Shown here: piece by piece, positions 1 through 12,139 of the stretch
How the letters are laid out: each line of letters begins with the position of its first letter
How positions within the stretch are numbered: the stretch's first letter is position 1
Source: Panopea generosa
Taxonomy: Eukaryota > Mollusca > Bivalvia > Adapedonta > Hiatellidae
Direction of reading: 5' to 3'
Length of the DNA: 64,000 nucleotides
NCBI GenBank assembly: GCA_029582155.1
Contig: CM055907.1
Coordinates: 13,671,992 to 13,735,991 of the forward strand
The notes under the pieces: model-generated
Databases searched by the model: none
What the model saw: the letters and a program-made list of their open reading frames with translations, nothing else
Told to the model about the DNA's origin: nothing
Translations under genes and position numbers: made by a program

Positions 1-396
1 CCGCGTCGTAAGATGAATTACTTTTGATATTTATATAATATCCCGGTCTCTCTATTGTACACATGTGAAAATACGATTATATAAAACCACCTCCGCAAAA
101 CTTTGACGAAACAAACATTTCGCTCGTAAAACATGGTGCTCATCTGCACCGCCACTTAAGTTGGAGATTTGGAGGTTAAATCTATTCTGTCAAGAATCGT
201 AGACATTTTTTGTGTGTATACTTTGTACATGGAAACCGTCTCGGACGATAACGTTAAAAGTCAAATTACCGTCACCTGTTTAGGTGTCTAGCTTTGATCT
301 GTGTCGTCTGACACGACGCTGTTTATGTGTTTTTTAAGAATATGGTTCAGGTGCAGATCTGTATATAATTTCTAACAAGATAATAATAACATCAGC
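1..396. other. Intergenic, nothing recognised
   Basis: Unique AT-rich sequence with no convincing exon on either strand. Confidence 0.5.
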
Positions 397-600
397 GGTT
401 GTCTAGTGGTAAATTGTCCGCCGCCTCACATGCAAATGGTCGTGAGTGCGATCCCCGGTCGGACAATACCAAATACTTGCAAAAAGCATTGACACTCAAC
501 ATTAAGAGAATAGGTCTGGTTGGTCCGGTGTCGGTATAATGGGACCTGGTGGTGTTTAATGCCATGTGTCATACATGGATGGATTTCAAAACACTTGGCT
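397..600 (+). mobile_element. tRNA-derived SINE, family A
   Basis: A tRNA-like head has box A (TGTCTAGTGGTAA) and box B (GGTCGTGAGTGCGATCCC). The body then has GGTCTGGTTGGTCC...GTCGGTATAATGGGAC, shared with the other family A copies. The 3' end is truncated. Confidence 0.75.
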
Positions 601-1357
601 CAATTTATCAACAATTGATCTTTAACTTTGTCTTACATTTAGAGATTTTAAAATAGCTTTAACACAAGTAATCAGTATGTCATGATGATGTTTCAGCAGC
701 ATTTAACTGTTGAAATACCCAGGTCATTACATCAGATGTCAAGGTCAAGGTTGCACAAGGTCAAGGTCAAGCTTTAATGTAAAACCATGAAATTGCATGT
801 CTAGTCTGAAACATCAGTTCATTACTCTTTATATTCATGGAAACATCGCTACCTATTATAACATATTTATATTGTTATTTTTAAACGACCATTTTATTTT
901 ATTTTTTGGGGGGGGGAGGGGGGGCATGCGACACTTATCAGTGACATTCTTGTTTAAAAACAGTATTTATAAATAACTTCGCAGTCACTAAAAATAATAA
1001 TAAAGATATTTTACACACAAAAATATTATCTAAAAGCTGAATCCGTAATCTTGGCAAAAGTAGTTCTCTCTCTCAATTTATGACATTGTATCACGCCGCG
1101 CTACTCATGGGGTTGAACGGTTCAATGGCGTAACAGGTAGCAATTTTTTAAGAAAAAAACGTATATAACTAATTTAATTTTCGAGACGGTAATGAGAGTG
1201 AAAAATGCATGATAACGGAACAAAATAGGTTAACTTACGGATTACACGGATCGTAGGTGATAAGTTAAATCGGAAATTGGTGAACACATGCTAGGTTATC
1301 GCTAATTGAATTATTTTTTTCTGACATATTATTTTTGTCATTTCATATAAGAGTTCA
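601..1357. other. Intergenic, nothing recognised
   Basis: AT-rich, with a T/G-rich homopolymer tract at about 890-925 and a GGTCAAGGT-type short repeat at about 735-770. Confidence 0.5.
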
Positions 1358-2545
1358 AGCGCATATAAAAGGGGTATAGCGTAGAGGAGAACTACAGGCA
1401 TATCAGTAAATTGGGGTACAGTCGTAATGGGAGTACTTCTGGCATATAAAAGGGTACAGCTGTAAGTGGAGTACTACAGGTATATATAAAATGGATACAG
1501 CTGTAAAGGGAGTAAGTAAAAAGGGTATATAGTAAGGGGAGCACTACTGGCATATAAAGGGTATAGCTGTAAGGGGAGCGCTACTGGCATATAAAAGGGA
1601 TACAGCGATAAAGGGAGAACTACTGGCATATAAAATGATACAGCTGTAAGGGGAGAGTACAACTGGCATATAAAATGATACAGCTGTAAGGGGAGAGTAC
1701 AACTGGCATATAAAATGATACAGCTGTAAGGGGAGAGTACAACTGGCATATAAAATGATACAGCTGTAAGGGGAGTACAACTGGAATATAAAATGATACA
1801 GCTGTAAGGGGAGTACAACTGGAATATAAAATGATACAGCTGTAAGGGGAGAGTACAACTGGCATATAAAATGATACAGCTGTAAGGGGAGTACAACTGG
1901 AATATAAAATGATACAGCTGTAAGGGGAGAGTACAACTGGAATATAAAATGATACAGCTGTAAGGGGAGAGTACAACTGCAATATAAAATGATACAGCTG
2001 TAAGGGGAGTACAACTGCAATATAAAATGATACAGCTGTAAGGGGAGTACAACTGCAATATAAAATGATACAGCTGTAAGGGGAGTACAACTGGAATATA
2101 AAATGATACAGCTGTAAGGGGAGTACAACTGCAATATAAAATGATACAGCTGTAAGGGGAGTACAACTGGAATATAAAATGATACAGCTGTAAGGGGAGT
2201 ACAACTGGAATATAAAATGATACAGCTGTAAGGGGAGTACAACTGGAATATAAAATGATACAGCTGTAAGGGGAGTCCAACTGACATATAAAATGATACA
2301 GCTGTAAGGGGAGGACAACTGGCATATAAAATATACAGCTGTAAGGGATAACAACTGGAATATAAATGGGTACAGCTGTATGGGAAGAACTACTGGCATA
2401 TAAAAGGGTACAGCTGTAAGATGAGTACTACTGGCTTATAAAAGGGGTACAGCTGTAAGGGGAGAATTGCTGGCCTATAAAAAGGGATGCCGCGTTAATG
2501 TGAGAACTACAGACATATATAAAAGAGGTACAGTGGTAAGGGGAG
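1358..2545. repeat. 38-bp minisatellite array
   Basis: About 30 units of a 38-bp core (40 bp when GAGAGTAC replaces GAGTAC) contain GATACAGCTGTAAGGGGAG and ACTGGAATATAAAAT. The central part (1650-2300) is nearly homogeneous and both edges are degenerate. The minus strand of the unit has no stop, so all three minus frames are open for about 250 codons. These are not genes. Confidence 0.95.
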
Positions 2546-4394
2546 CCCCCGGATAACCTGGCGTAGGGACTATAAACCTTAGTACCACACACAAGGGGAG
2601 CACTACTTGCAACTGCGTTATAGCGGTAAAGGCTGTAAAGTGTGTGCTGGGTGGTGTGTTGTGTGGTGGGGTAATACTTCCATATTAAAGAAGCAAAACA
2701 ATTAAGGGAGAAATACTTGAAGAACTATTAATGGACGCGGAGTAATACTCACATTAAAGCGATACTGCGGTAAAGGGAGAACCACTTTTATAGGTGCATC
2801 GTGATGAGTAGTTCTTCTTTGATATAAAAAGGATATTTCGGTAAGGGAGGATCTACTCGAAGTTATGTCTTGAAAATGCAAATGTGAACAAACCATGTAC
2901 ACATAAGTGTTTAAGTTTTAAGTTTAAAAGTCAGACGCCAAAGTTGAATAATGTATACACGCATATATCAACTTTGGAAAAAAAAAATATATAAATAAGG
3001 CAAAAAACACACACACAGTTGCATAAAAACATATTAACGTCAGCATTTTCTCAATCTGAATAGATCCAAAAATTGAGGCCAAGGGCTATAACCATTTAGC
3101 AGACGTCTGTACTTACTACTGTCAGCGTTGCGATGCTTTACGTCGAAATTTCAAGGACTTCACGCTATCAAGAGATATACAAAATCCCTTTAATATGTTT
3201 TCATTGCAAATAAAAGTTGATGGAAAAAGATTAATGTATCGTTTGAAACACCCATTATAACAAGAAGTTCAAAATAAATCGACTGTTTGCACTTGTTCAT
3301 TACGAAGAAGTTACTCAGAGCAAAGATGTCTGGATGCTTTTGGAATAAGTAACTGTTGTAAAGGGAATGGAAACGATATGCTTAATTAAAGCAAAAATAA
3401 CACGTGATTTGGATATAAAAATATCATAACGTATATTCTGTAAGATGGCTAGTGCACGCTGCTAGTATATATCTGTATTAGTCATATTAACATATTTTTT
3501 GAAGACCACACGAAATGAGATTGGATATTTGTAAATATATAAGCCAAAGAAAATGAAAATATAGGAATACATGCAGCCTGTCGTTGACATCAAAGTTGAC
3601 ATTACTTGTGTAATAATACCGTATTGCCACCAAGTTTGTCTTCACGAAAACTTTACCATTGTAATTTGTCAAAGTGTTCCCTTTTCAATGGATAATGCTT
3701 TGTTTTAAATGTTAAAGAGTTTTCACAATTATTGTTTATGAGATTATTTTATACGTTTGTACTAAAAGAAAATGGAGATTTTACGAATGGTCCATTGTCG
3801 AGTACCATTGTTTTCATTTTATTGATATAATAAAAACTTTTATAGCAATTTTGTGAAGATGACCTGGGTCATTCTTGAATATTTTGCCCTAAGTACACCG
3901 TTAAACATGTTAAAAGAAATAAAATGCTCGGACATTCAAATATTCTACAACATTAAACATAAATTACTGCCTTCCCGCATAAATCGACGTTTAATGACTA
4001 TTGCAAAGCCGTTACAATAGCAGTTGCTCCACACCGATGGCATGCACATGCGCAAATGTCTCATTTCTATTCAATATAACAATAATTACATTCATTGTAA
4101 AATAGCCATTGGTGTTTAATATAGCATTACGTTCTTGAATGATACGGTCATTAAACTGTCCTATAAAGCAACCCATCTGTTCGCATTGTTCGAAAGTTTA
4201 CAAATCATTTGACATGTTTTCGGTGACTTTTATGACAACCAGAACAAAGCATACAATCAAGTAAACACATTGTGTCTTCCAAAAAGTAGCTTTAAATTGG
4301 TCGGACACATACAAAACAAGTCTGTATGGTATACGTAATCGACGTATATATTGCATTGTATGGTCATAAGCGTCGCTTTCTACAGTGATACAGT
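2546..4394. other. Intergenic, nothing recognised
   Basis: It begins with degenerate copies of the 38-bp unit (to about 2640) and is then AT-rich unique DNA. Short open frames lack splice or start context. Confidence 0.5.
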
Positions 4395-4670
4395 CATATC
4401 GTAACAGTGTCTACTTGAGACAGTATTCTGAGCGCGGCTACACTGGAATGTCATGCCTCAGACACATGGTACGATACCCCACACAGTTACATTATACTGA
4501 CACACACATGGTCAACAAGACCTAGATCTATCCTCTAAATGCTGATCGCCAAGCGAGGAAGCTGCTAATACCGTTTTTTCAAGAACTTGGTATGAACCTG
4601 CCGGGGATCGAACCCACGACCTTCTGCATACGAGGCAGATGCTCTACCACTAGACTACACTTGGGTTTCA
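4395..4670 (-). mobile_element. tRNA-derived SINE, family A
   Basis: This is a reversed copy: GGGGATCGAACCCACGACC (box B) and CTACCACTAGACTAC (box A) lie at the right end, and the body TTATACTGACAC and CAAGACCTAGATC lies to the left. Confidence 0.8.
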
Positions 4671-4689
4671 ACACTTTTTTAACCACACA

Positions 4690-4840
4690 CTATTAGCGCT
4701 GCTGAAATACAATGTCGCAGACACATAATTTGATACCTCTCCAAGTCATTATTAGCTGACATCAGGGTGACAATGAACTTTTTGCCTCTAAATCCTGGGC
4801 GCCATGCAAAGACGCTTGTATGGCCATTTTTCCAGTCTTT
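4690..4840 (-). mobile_element. SINE family A, tail fragment
   Basis: It shares the arrangement GCGCTG, GCAGACACATA, CTGACATCAGG and CTCTAAATCCTGGGCGCC with the family A body, but has no tRNA head. Confidence 0.5.
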
Positions 4841-4979
4841 ACTTTATATGTAAGTGTCTTCATTTCATTGAAACGTGTTTAGGTGTTAGTTTAAACTTAT
4901 TTATTTTACTTCGATTCTGAAACAAATTCTTACAACTTAGGACAAATCACGCTCGAATTCTTCTGGTTATAACCAGTAT

Positions 4980-5175
4980 TAAGCATATGCGGGAAAGTGT
5001 CTTGTTCAAGGACACCAAAAAAAGCCGTGGCGGAGGATCGAACCCAATACCCTCCGATCATGGGTCGCGTGTCCGATCCTCCGATGTTTAAGTGTTATCT
5101 CTCTAGATATTGCAGCAAGCGATTCTGTGAAATGGTATCGAACCCGCAACCTTAGGTACGAGAGATCATTCTTGT
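4980..5175 (-). mobile_element. SINE-like remnants with box B motifs
   Basis: Two reversed box B-like strings, GGATCGAACCCAATACCC and GTATCGAACCCGCAACC, lie about 100 bp apart. The first is preceded by the GTTCAAGGACACC block also seen near 11890. The boundaries are uncertain. Confidence 0.4.
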
Positions 5176-8100
5176 GAAGTAGGTCTTAATGTGAAGAACG
5201 AAATGTCGATGGTCTAATTAAATTGTTAGCCTACGAGATCGTTATCAGTTCCTAAGTTATTGTTTACATTGATGATTTGGTAAATGCTTATCTTATAAGA
5301 AATGTTTTCACCATTTCTCCCCGTTGTATACCATCAACCATCACCCCATTCATTATTACGATATGCATATTTAAACGAAATGCTTTATCAGAAATACAAT
5401 CTGGAATATTTCATTCATCGATAATTCTATTCTGGTCCTTCTTTTTTCAATTAAATGTTGCCAAATCACGCACAAATTAGCACTTAGTTTTTTACACGGT
5501 TCGGTATTATCAACACATGCGTGAAAATCGCACAAAAATACGTTTCCGGCAATACTACTATAACTTGATTCGCCCATTCTTTGATATCATGTATTATTGT
5601 TTAAAATAAATTAACGTGTTGGAAATACACCAAATATGTATGCATGGTATATAATTAAAACTTAATTCGGAATTGTATCATTGATAAAATGCTAGACATT
5701 ATGCTGAAATAAGAATATCATAACATGAGGTACAAGCTTTTTTATCGAAAGAGACTTTTCGAAATTTTACGCGTTTCACCTAATAGTTACAGAAGAATCG
5801 CATGTTCGCATTAATAAAAGTTCATTTTTTTTATTAAATTAAGGAACTCGTAAAACAATTATCCCTATCCGTTATAAGAGAATGTCACGGATAAAAACAT
5901 TTAAATCTGATGTTTTAATCGTGTTTTTATCGAAAGTGGGGCTCGTCATTATATGTTACGCCCAATAGCCAAAGAAGAAGACCTTACAGGGCAATTATAA
6001 ATGAGAGTAAGAAGTATTGTTTATAAAGATACCATCTCTGTATATTTAAATCCCAGTGATTTATGACATCACCGACGTCATCAACAAGCTAACGAGGTAC
6101 ACATTTCCACAAACGCTTGCCCATTATCTCAACAAAGTCTTAAATGTCTTCTAGTCAGCCATATCTCGATAATTGTTCGAAAGGATTAACAGTTGCAAAG
6201 GCTCAGCAATGCCTGCCAGCCTTTCATCGAACTGCGGGTAGATAATTGTGAAGGGTGCTCCGATAAACCGGTGGAGGAAAAAACAGATAAGAAGCAGCAA
6301 ACTGGTCGTAAATAGCAAAATTGATGTTGGAGAAAGTATGCTTGCATTGATGTATGGTCGCGGGTTCCTTTACAGCTGTTTCGGAGAGAAAGTTTACATG
6401 CATACCTATTCTAAGAGATAAGTGTTGTTTTTTCTCTCTCTTAGCACGAACGTGAATTTCCAATCAAGTTGAGTTTTGTTTACATGTTCTCTGGCTGTTC
6501 AAAGCACGTGGGCGGCGTTGGCCGGGTTTTTTTTCTAAATTTCTCAAACGAGTCCATGTCGTTGTAAACTGTCACCAAGACGACACCGTGTGGCGGCACA
6601 AGAAAATAGATCTACGGCTGTGTCCTTTATGACATCGTATTGGGAAAAACTTGCTAAATGAAGGTGGACTCGGTTGAACCCAAAAGAATTCCAAGCCAAA
6701 CTAAAGAATGCTTACAAAACAAATCAGAAAATAAAAATAAGTGAATAAACCGCCAAACAATTGTGAGCTGTCAGTCACGTCGACTGAACAACATCAAAAA
6801 CTAGTCGGTGTTTAATACGAGAGGAACAGTTAACTTCAACACCAATGAAAGGGGAAAAAATACAACACACACGCATGCATAACTTAATGTCGGCCGGATA
6901 TCCTAACTATTTTTGTTTTCTAAAAGAAATAACAGACACAAATTTGAATATATAAAGATGCTTGTTTGATATTTTAAGGGTTAAAGTATACGTTTTATGC
7001 CTCTGATATTAGCACTTACCAGTAGAAGTACAAACTGAGTACAGTTTGCACATGTTTATTGTATATAATATCCACGTGTGCTACTGTCACGTGAGTATCA
7101 TAATATTTTATATATAGTACCGACTCGTGTACCAGTTACACGGGTAAAATACAACGCATTTAAGAAAGGAAATATTTTAACATTAAGTCTACTAAATATG
7201 TTATTTTCTAAAATGAGCCCTGGCCAATTAATGAAAGTCGGTTCGGGCATATAAGTAGAAAAAAGGAAGCACTAAGACCCATCAGAAAATAGCATCCGTT
7301 CTCACTCCCGTCTGGTACAATATTTACATATACCTGAGCAAGTTGAATATAGAAAAATGGAAAATAAAAAATACCCACACATACACAAATGAAAGTTAGA
7401 CAAAGTGAACTCAGAAACTCTAGTTTGCCTTTACTACAATCTGGCGGCATCGTTGCGTGATTCAATGTCAAGCTAAAAATAGAACATTTACCTCGCCAAA
7501 ATGATATTTAAGGTTGGTCGCGGATGCCTTATGACCACAAAAAAGAGAGCGACCTTGTGATATAAGTTTAGCTTTCGCCATGTTTATTTTAATGAGAGAT
7601 GGCTTATCTTTATTCCCCCGATAAACAGGTTGATACAGACACGTGTAAAACTTAACAATCTGTCGGCTTGAATTTGGTAAGAGTTGTATAACACGTCTGC
7701 ATAACTGCCGGTCTACGGTTTCGACCTGCCAAATATTACATGGCTGTGATGTAAACGTTAATGTGTCTTGTTGAGCATTCGTTTTTTTTTTTTGTATTTA
7801 CATAGCCCCGCCCCCAACCGCCATCGAAGAATTCGATATCTGTCAGCGTCGGTCAAATGTTACAGGAGATTATGGCCCATTCTTGACTCAATTTCAAAGA
7901 ATAACAGATTTTCGACCAAAGACTTTTATTAATTGTAAGGGTCTATGTATTGGATTAGTAGTTAGGTATGTAGCTGTATCATTATGAAATATAGGTCAAG
8001 TTCGATATTTGTTAACGTCGGACAAAGTTACATGAGTAATAGCCCCTTTTCGATTTTTATACTGTTAAGTGTATTTTATATACTAATATATATGACTAAA

Positions 8101-8962
8101 CAATGTGCATGTCGGTGGTTAGCGTGGTGAAAGAATCGGCAGAATGCCATCCTGACGAGTATTTCCGCTGGGGTGGGGGGATACTATAGGTCGGTAATCT
8201 AACGAATATTTTTGGCGAAAATCTCTAATTCATTATCACCGTTCAGTTGCCTTGAAATAATCTTTAAAAAAAAAAAAACGTAAACAGTTTAATCATAGCA
8301 TTATGTCAATTCATAGACTTTGGCAATCAACTCTTAGCTGATATTAACAGCAGATAGTTTAATATGTAGAGATTTTAATCAGCTGTAATATTTCTGTGAT
8401 ATAATGAGGCATGCTTAAGCACTTCTAACAATCCTTGCTTACATAAAAAAACATAGACATATCGTCCTAGTTAAACATAAAATCATATTATAATAATGCG
8501 ATGCCAATTGAAAATAAATGGAAACTGTTAAGTTGATCGCTGGACATGGAATGTAGTGGTCCATCGTTTAATTATTTTGATATTTTCAACATCAATATCA
8601 ACAAGAATGATATACTAGTATTCCGATTAAGCTAAAAAAATATGTTAACAAACAAAGACTAAATGTATAACTTCAGCCAATCAGGGCTGAGTTCAGTTCG
8701 AATAAAACTTCTGCTGTTGTTTATCTAAAAAAAAATTCTGGACACAGGCTCAACCACAAATCAGCACGTATTTCGCGATATAATTAGGGAACCAACTAGC
8801 AAAAATTGTGTGTGCTGTTTACCGATACTGAACGCAACTCAGGTATCACCAATATTTTGGCGTATACATTTGCAGTAGGTTCAACGGAAGTGTTATCAAA
8901 CTGAAACAGCGTTTGCAAAAGGTCGTCTGATCATTTTAAAAACAAAGAAATTCAATGAAACT
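5176..8962. other. Intergenic, nothing recognised
   Basis: AT-rich. Three CACGTG E-boxes lie at about 6505, 7073 and 7088. Open frames of 60-90 codons on the minus strand (such as 7208-7471) have biased hydrophobic composition and no recognised match. Confidence 0.5.
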
Positions 8963-9058
8963 TCAAGTTGGCAGACTAACACCATCAGCTTCTTCGCTAT
9001 CAGACGAGACTACGAGAAAGCCGCCATTGGAACAGCAAAGCAATGTTATCTCCGCCAT
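8963..9058 (-). CDS. Possible short ORF at YY1-like motifs; not recognised
   Basis: A 31-codon frame starts in AAAATATGGCGGAG, which fits both a YY1 site and a start codon context, and begins MAEITLLCCSNGGF. A second GCCGCCATT lies at about 9019. YY1 sites overlapping the ATG are common at metazoan promoters. No homologue is recognised, and it may only be a first exon or chance. Confidence 0.2.
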   Translation of the reverse strand: MAEITLLCCSNGGFLVVSSDSEEADGVSLPT

Positions 9059-9306
9059 ATTTTAAGAAGCAATACAAGAGATACGTGGTATTAGATAGGC
9101 ATGCCCGTAGTCTGCCTCGGGTTACGATAGACACATCAATATTCATGCGAAGAATGCAACTTCATCGGTGAAAAAACAACAAACGTTTTACAAGCTAAGA
9201 ATGTCTTTGCTGTTCTAACTGTTATGAAATGGTCGATCTACCATTAAATCCTCGTAAAGACTCTCTTTAGGTTTAACTCCGCCAAGAATGTGCTGAACGA
9301 CAATGA

Positions 9307-9420
9307 TATAAATACAGCTCTGAACGCGGTAGCCATTTGTACTCCGAGTCGATCCACTTCTTAAAATTAATTGCATTCTTGAAATTGTTTATTGCTGTCT
9401 TTCTTTATATTGATGTAAGT
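9307..9420 (+). promoter_or_regulatory. Weak candidate TATA promoter and first exon
   Basis: GATATAAATAC at about 9305 is followed 30-35 bp later by GCCATTTGTACTCC. A donor-like GATGTAAGTAG lies at about 9413. No coding sequence is linked to it. Confidence 0.2.
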
Positions 9421-9461
9421 AGCACTGTGTTAGATTTGGTGTTGTTATTGTTGTTGATGAT

Positions 9462-9645
9462 GTTGTATGGTGTTTAACGTTGTTTTAACAATTATCTAGT
9501 CACACCGCGACGGTGTTGACTTGAAACAATATTCTGAGCGCTGCAACACTGGAGTACCGACACATAGTACGAGACCCAACCCAGGGATCAAACCATCAAC
9601 CTCTAACCTCACCGGCTAACACTTTGTCGACTACACAATATCTCG
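9462..9645 (-). mobile_element. SINE family A, diverged copy
   Basis: It carries GTTGACTTGAAACAATATTC, CTGAGCGCTGCAACACTGGA and ACACATAGTACGAGACCC, as in the 4395 copy. Only a decayed head (GGGATCAAACCATCAACCTC) remains. Confidence 0.65.
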
Positions 9646-9775
9646 TTTATTTAATAGCATCAATAGTTTAGTTTAATTGAATTGTATTAGAGAAATTATA
9701 ATTATTCCAACTCCGGAGAGGACAATGACAGGAAAGTGTACGGAATGCTTAGAAACTACGAATGATTAATTGATT

Positions 9776-10056
9776 GAATATCTAGCGTCATTTTTATGCC
9801 ATCGAGGGTTAACAGACGATCAGCTAACCTAACCACGGTTTCCTGGGATCCTGGAAGGTAAACCAGTACTCGAGCACATCCCATCTCCGCAAGTAACTGA
9901 TAACTTTCCCACATGAATCAGCGGTGGGAGACGAATGATAATGAGACGCATTGTCATATATCAAACATCACATAGACTTAGGCCGAGCGGGTATTCGAAC
10001 TCACGACCCCTGGATTGACAACCAGACGCGCTAACGACTGAGCTAACCGGGTCCGG
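9776..10056 (-). mobile_element. tRNA-derived SINE, family B, near full length
   Basis: Read on the minus strand, the head has GGTTAGCTCAGTCGTTAG (box A) and GTGAGTTCGAATACCC (box B). A body with an AGACTCATT-like block follows, and a 3' part near ATGCCATCGAGGGTTAACAG. The anticodon loop position would read GTC, but fusion to the body shows it is a SINE and not a tRNA gene. Confidence 0.8.
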
Positions 10057-10982
10057 CCTAGAAACTACGAAAATCCAAAGCAACTGTATTAAATTTGATA
10101 TTGTAACACACCACGATCAGAAATACAAAAGGAAAATGTGCTTTAATAATAGATATCTCTATTTGACCTAAATGTGTATAAAGTTTTCTAGTTCCCATAT
10201 GCCATATAGTCAGCTAATTTATTGTGGTGCCGAAATCAATCTTCCATTAACAGACATGTATAAAAACATCTCAAGTTTACATCATTACACCGGTAGAAAA
10301 GGTTCCAGACGTTAAACAATCCGTATATATAAAGAACGTCTCATATAAAACACTTTGAAACATATCCCATTTAGAAGTACATATAAACTGTGGACAAGCG
10401 CTGAATTATGCCTGTGGAAACTAAACAAAACATCAGTTTGTACGACTTAAGTGTAGTTAGTCAAAGTTGACAAGTGAGTCATTTTAACAAAGATGACGTA
10501 TTCTGTTAAGTAGTTACTCGTCAATATCAAGGGCGTAGCACGGCAACCTTGCTAGTTACTCGGGGGCAGGGTGTGCAACGGTGTTTCCACTTCCGCTTGT
10601 GGGAGTCCGGGGGGGGGGGGGGGGGGGGGGCTTGCTCAGCAGGATTTTTTTTAAAGAATAGAAGAAGAAATGTTAACAGGACTTAAGTTCATAAACAATT
10701 TATGTCTTGGAATCCGACTCGGATTCAAATTTGCAGTTTTTGTAAAACCCTGTCATCATACAGTTATGGGTAAGAAAGGTGATCCTGTAACATTTTCTGT
10801 TAAATAGCCATTTAAACTGATCTGATTTGCAAATAAATATAGCAAATTACTTAATAATTAGACGTTATTTGAATCTTAATTGTTTGACAATTTGAGTCTG
10901 AGTCAAAATCTAAGACTCAAAATATTGATGAATTTAGGTTCTAGCAAAGAAATGCATAACACTGGTAGGAAGAGTGTTAACC
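10057..10982. other. Intergenic, nothing recognised
   Basis: Unique AT-rich sequence with a G run of about 20 at 10610-10630. Confidence 0.5.
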
Positions 10983-11482
10983 NNNNNNNNNNNNNNNNNN
11001 NNNNNNNNNNNNNNNNNNNNNNNNNNNNNNNNNNNNNNNNNNNNNNNNNNNNNNNNNNNNNNNNNNNNNNNNNNNNNNNNNNNNNNNNNNNNNNNNNNNN
11101 NNNNNNNNNNNNNNNNNNNNNNNNNNNNNNNNNNNNNNNNNNNNNNNNNNNNNNNNNNNNNNNNNNNNNNNNNNNNNNNNNNNNNNNNNNNNNNNNNNNN
11201 NNNNNNNNNNNNNNNNNNNNNNNNNNNNNNNNNNNNNNNNNNNNNNNNNNNNNNNNNNNNNNNNNNNNNNNNNNNNNNNNNNNNNNNNNNNNNNNNNNNN
11301 NNNNNNNNNNNNNNNNNNNNNNNNNNNNNNNNNNNNNNNNNNNNNNNNNNNNNNNNNNNNNNNNNNNNNNNNNNNNNNNNNNNNNNNNNNNNNNNNNNNN
11401 NNNNNNNNNNNNNNNNNNNNNNNNNNNNNNNNNNNNNNNNNNNNNNNNNNNNNNNNNNNNNNNNNNNNNNNNNNNNNNNNNN
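10983..11482. other. Assembly gap, 500 N
   Basis: Exactly 500 N, a conventional size, so the real length is unknown. A G run at about 10610-10630 and a C run at about 11719-11739 flank it. The rest of IWS1 is expected on this side. Confidence 0.99.
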
Positions 11483-11488
11483 ATCTAG

Positions 11489-11584
11489 ACGCTGCGGGAT
11501 GTTGACTCGGTGCGGTACAAGGGGAAGGACAATTTTATGTTTTTGTATACGACGGGAGGAAAAATCTGGGCAGAAAATGTCTAA
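11489..11584 (+). CDS. Possible last coding exon of an unknown plus-strand gene
   Basis: Directly after the gap, an AG at 11487-11488 is followed by 31 codons and a stop, reading TLRDVDSVRYKGKDNFMF and then LYTTGGKIWAENV. The local GC content is higher than its surroundings and the peptide has normal composition. I do not recognise it; a decayed transposon is an alternative. Confidence 0.3.
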   Translation, partial: TLRDVDSVRYKGKDNFMFLYTTGGKIWAENV

Positions 11585-11878
11585 AATTTCGAGAAGAAAA
11601 ACAGTGTTGAAGAAAAAATTCGGATCAGAGACGGAAATAAGCTTTTACCCCACAAGGCATCATTTTTTTTTATGAAAACACCCACCAGGCATAAAATTTT
11701 AATTATACTGCCGTCCGACCCCCCCCCCCCCCCCCCCCCATACATTTAATTCTGGAAAAGCCCTTAGTAATTTGAACCTATAACATTTTACAAATAAGAT
11801 TTGTACACAAATTTAAGGAGTAAAATACTCATTTAAAGAAAAGCTTATCTGAAGCACTGGCTAAGTCATTGGAAGTTA

Positions 11879-11965
11879 AGTGTTTTACTTAAGGACACCA
11901 CACATGGCCATATCTGGGGGATCAAATCCATGGCACTGATCATTGTTCCAATGCTCTAACACAAG
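11879..11965 (-). mobile_element. SINE-like remnant next to IWS1 exon 8
   Basis: AAGGACACCACACATGGCCA and GGGGGATCAAATCCATGGCA resemble the segment at 5010-5060 (AAGGACACCAAAAAAAGCCG, then GGAGGATCGAACCCAATACC). Both look like reversed box B regions of one decayed family. Confidence 0.4.
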
Positions 11966-12018
11966 ATGAGGCCCTCCGCAAATAATAACACAATAATTTT
12001 CTATAAAAAAAAACTTAC

Positions 12019-12139
12019 TCTCCATCCTCCTTGCCATCTTTCCTGGCAGCCTCATCATTTTCATCATCAGACATGTCAGGAAGCACCTGTTCAGTGATGT
12101 CACCAGTTGCCCCACCATCTTCATCATCCGAGATTACAG
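12019..12139 (-). CDS. IWS1: IWS1 exon 8, last exon found in the window
   Basis: The exon is 121 nt between acceptor ATCTCAG and donor GTAAGT. It encodes AVISDDEDGGATGD, then LPDMSDDENDEAARKDGKED, an acidic segment like the one before the folded core of IWS1. It ends in phase 2. The next exon should lie at lower coordinates but is not visible in 11483-12018. Confidence 0.85.

Noticed and set aside
397..475. tRNA gene on the plus strand
   Set aside because: Box A and box B are present, but the cloverleaf is poor and a SINE body follows.
1474..2399. Three overlapping minus-strand open frames of about 250-280 codons
   Set aside because: They come from one stop-free 38-bp unit read in all frames. 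Composition is a short Tyr/Leu/Ser repeat without start, splice or family evidence.
7208..7471. 87-codon minus-strand frame with hydrophobic segments
   Set aside because: Biased composition in AT-rich DNA, with no splice partner or recognised match.
9980..10056. True tRNA-Asp-like gene on the minus strand
   Set aside because: The tRNA-like part is fused to a SINE body found in other copies, and the acceptor stem is not well paired.
10880..11675. Long plus-strand frames across the first gap
   Set aside because: Their length comes from N codons; the same holds for frames over the gaps at 34483 and 56983.
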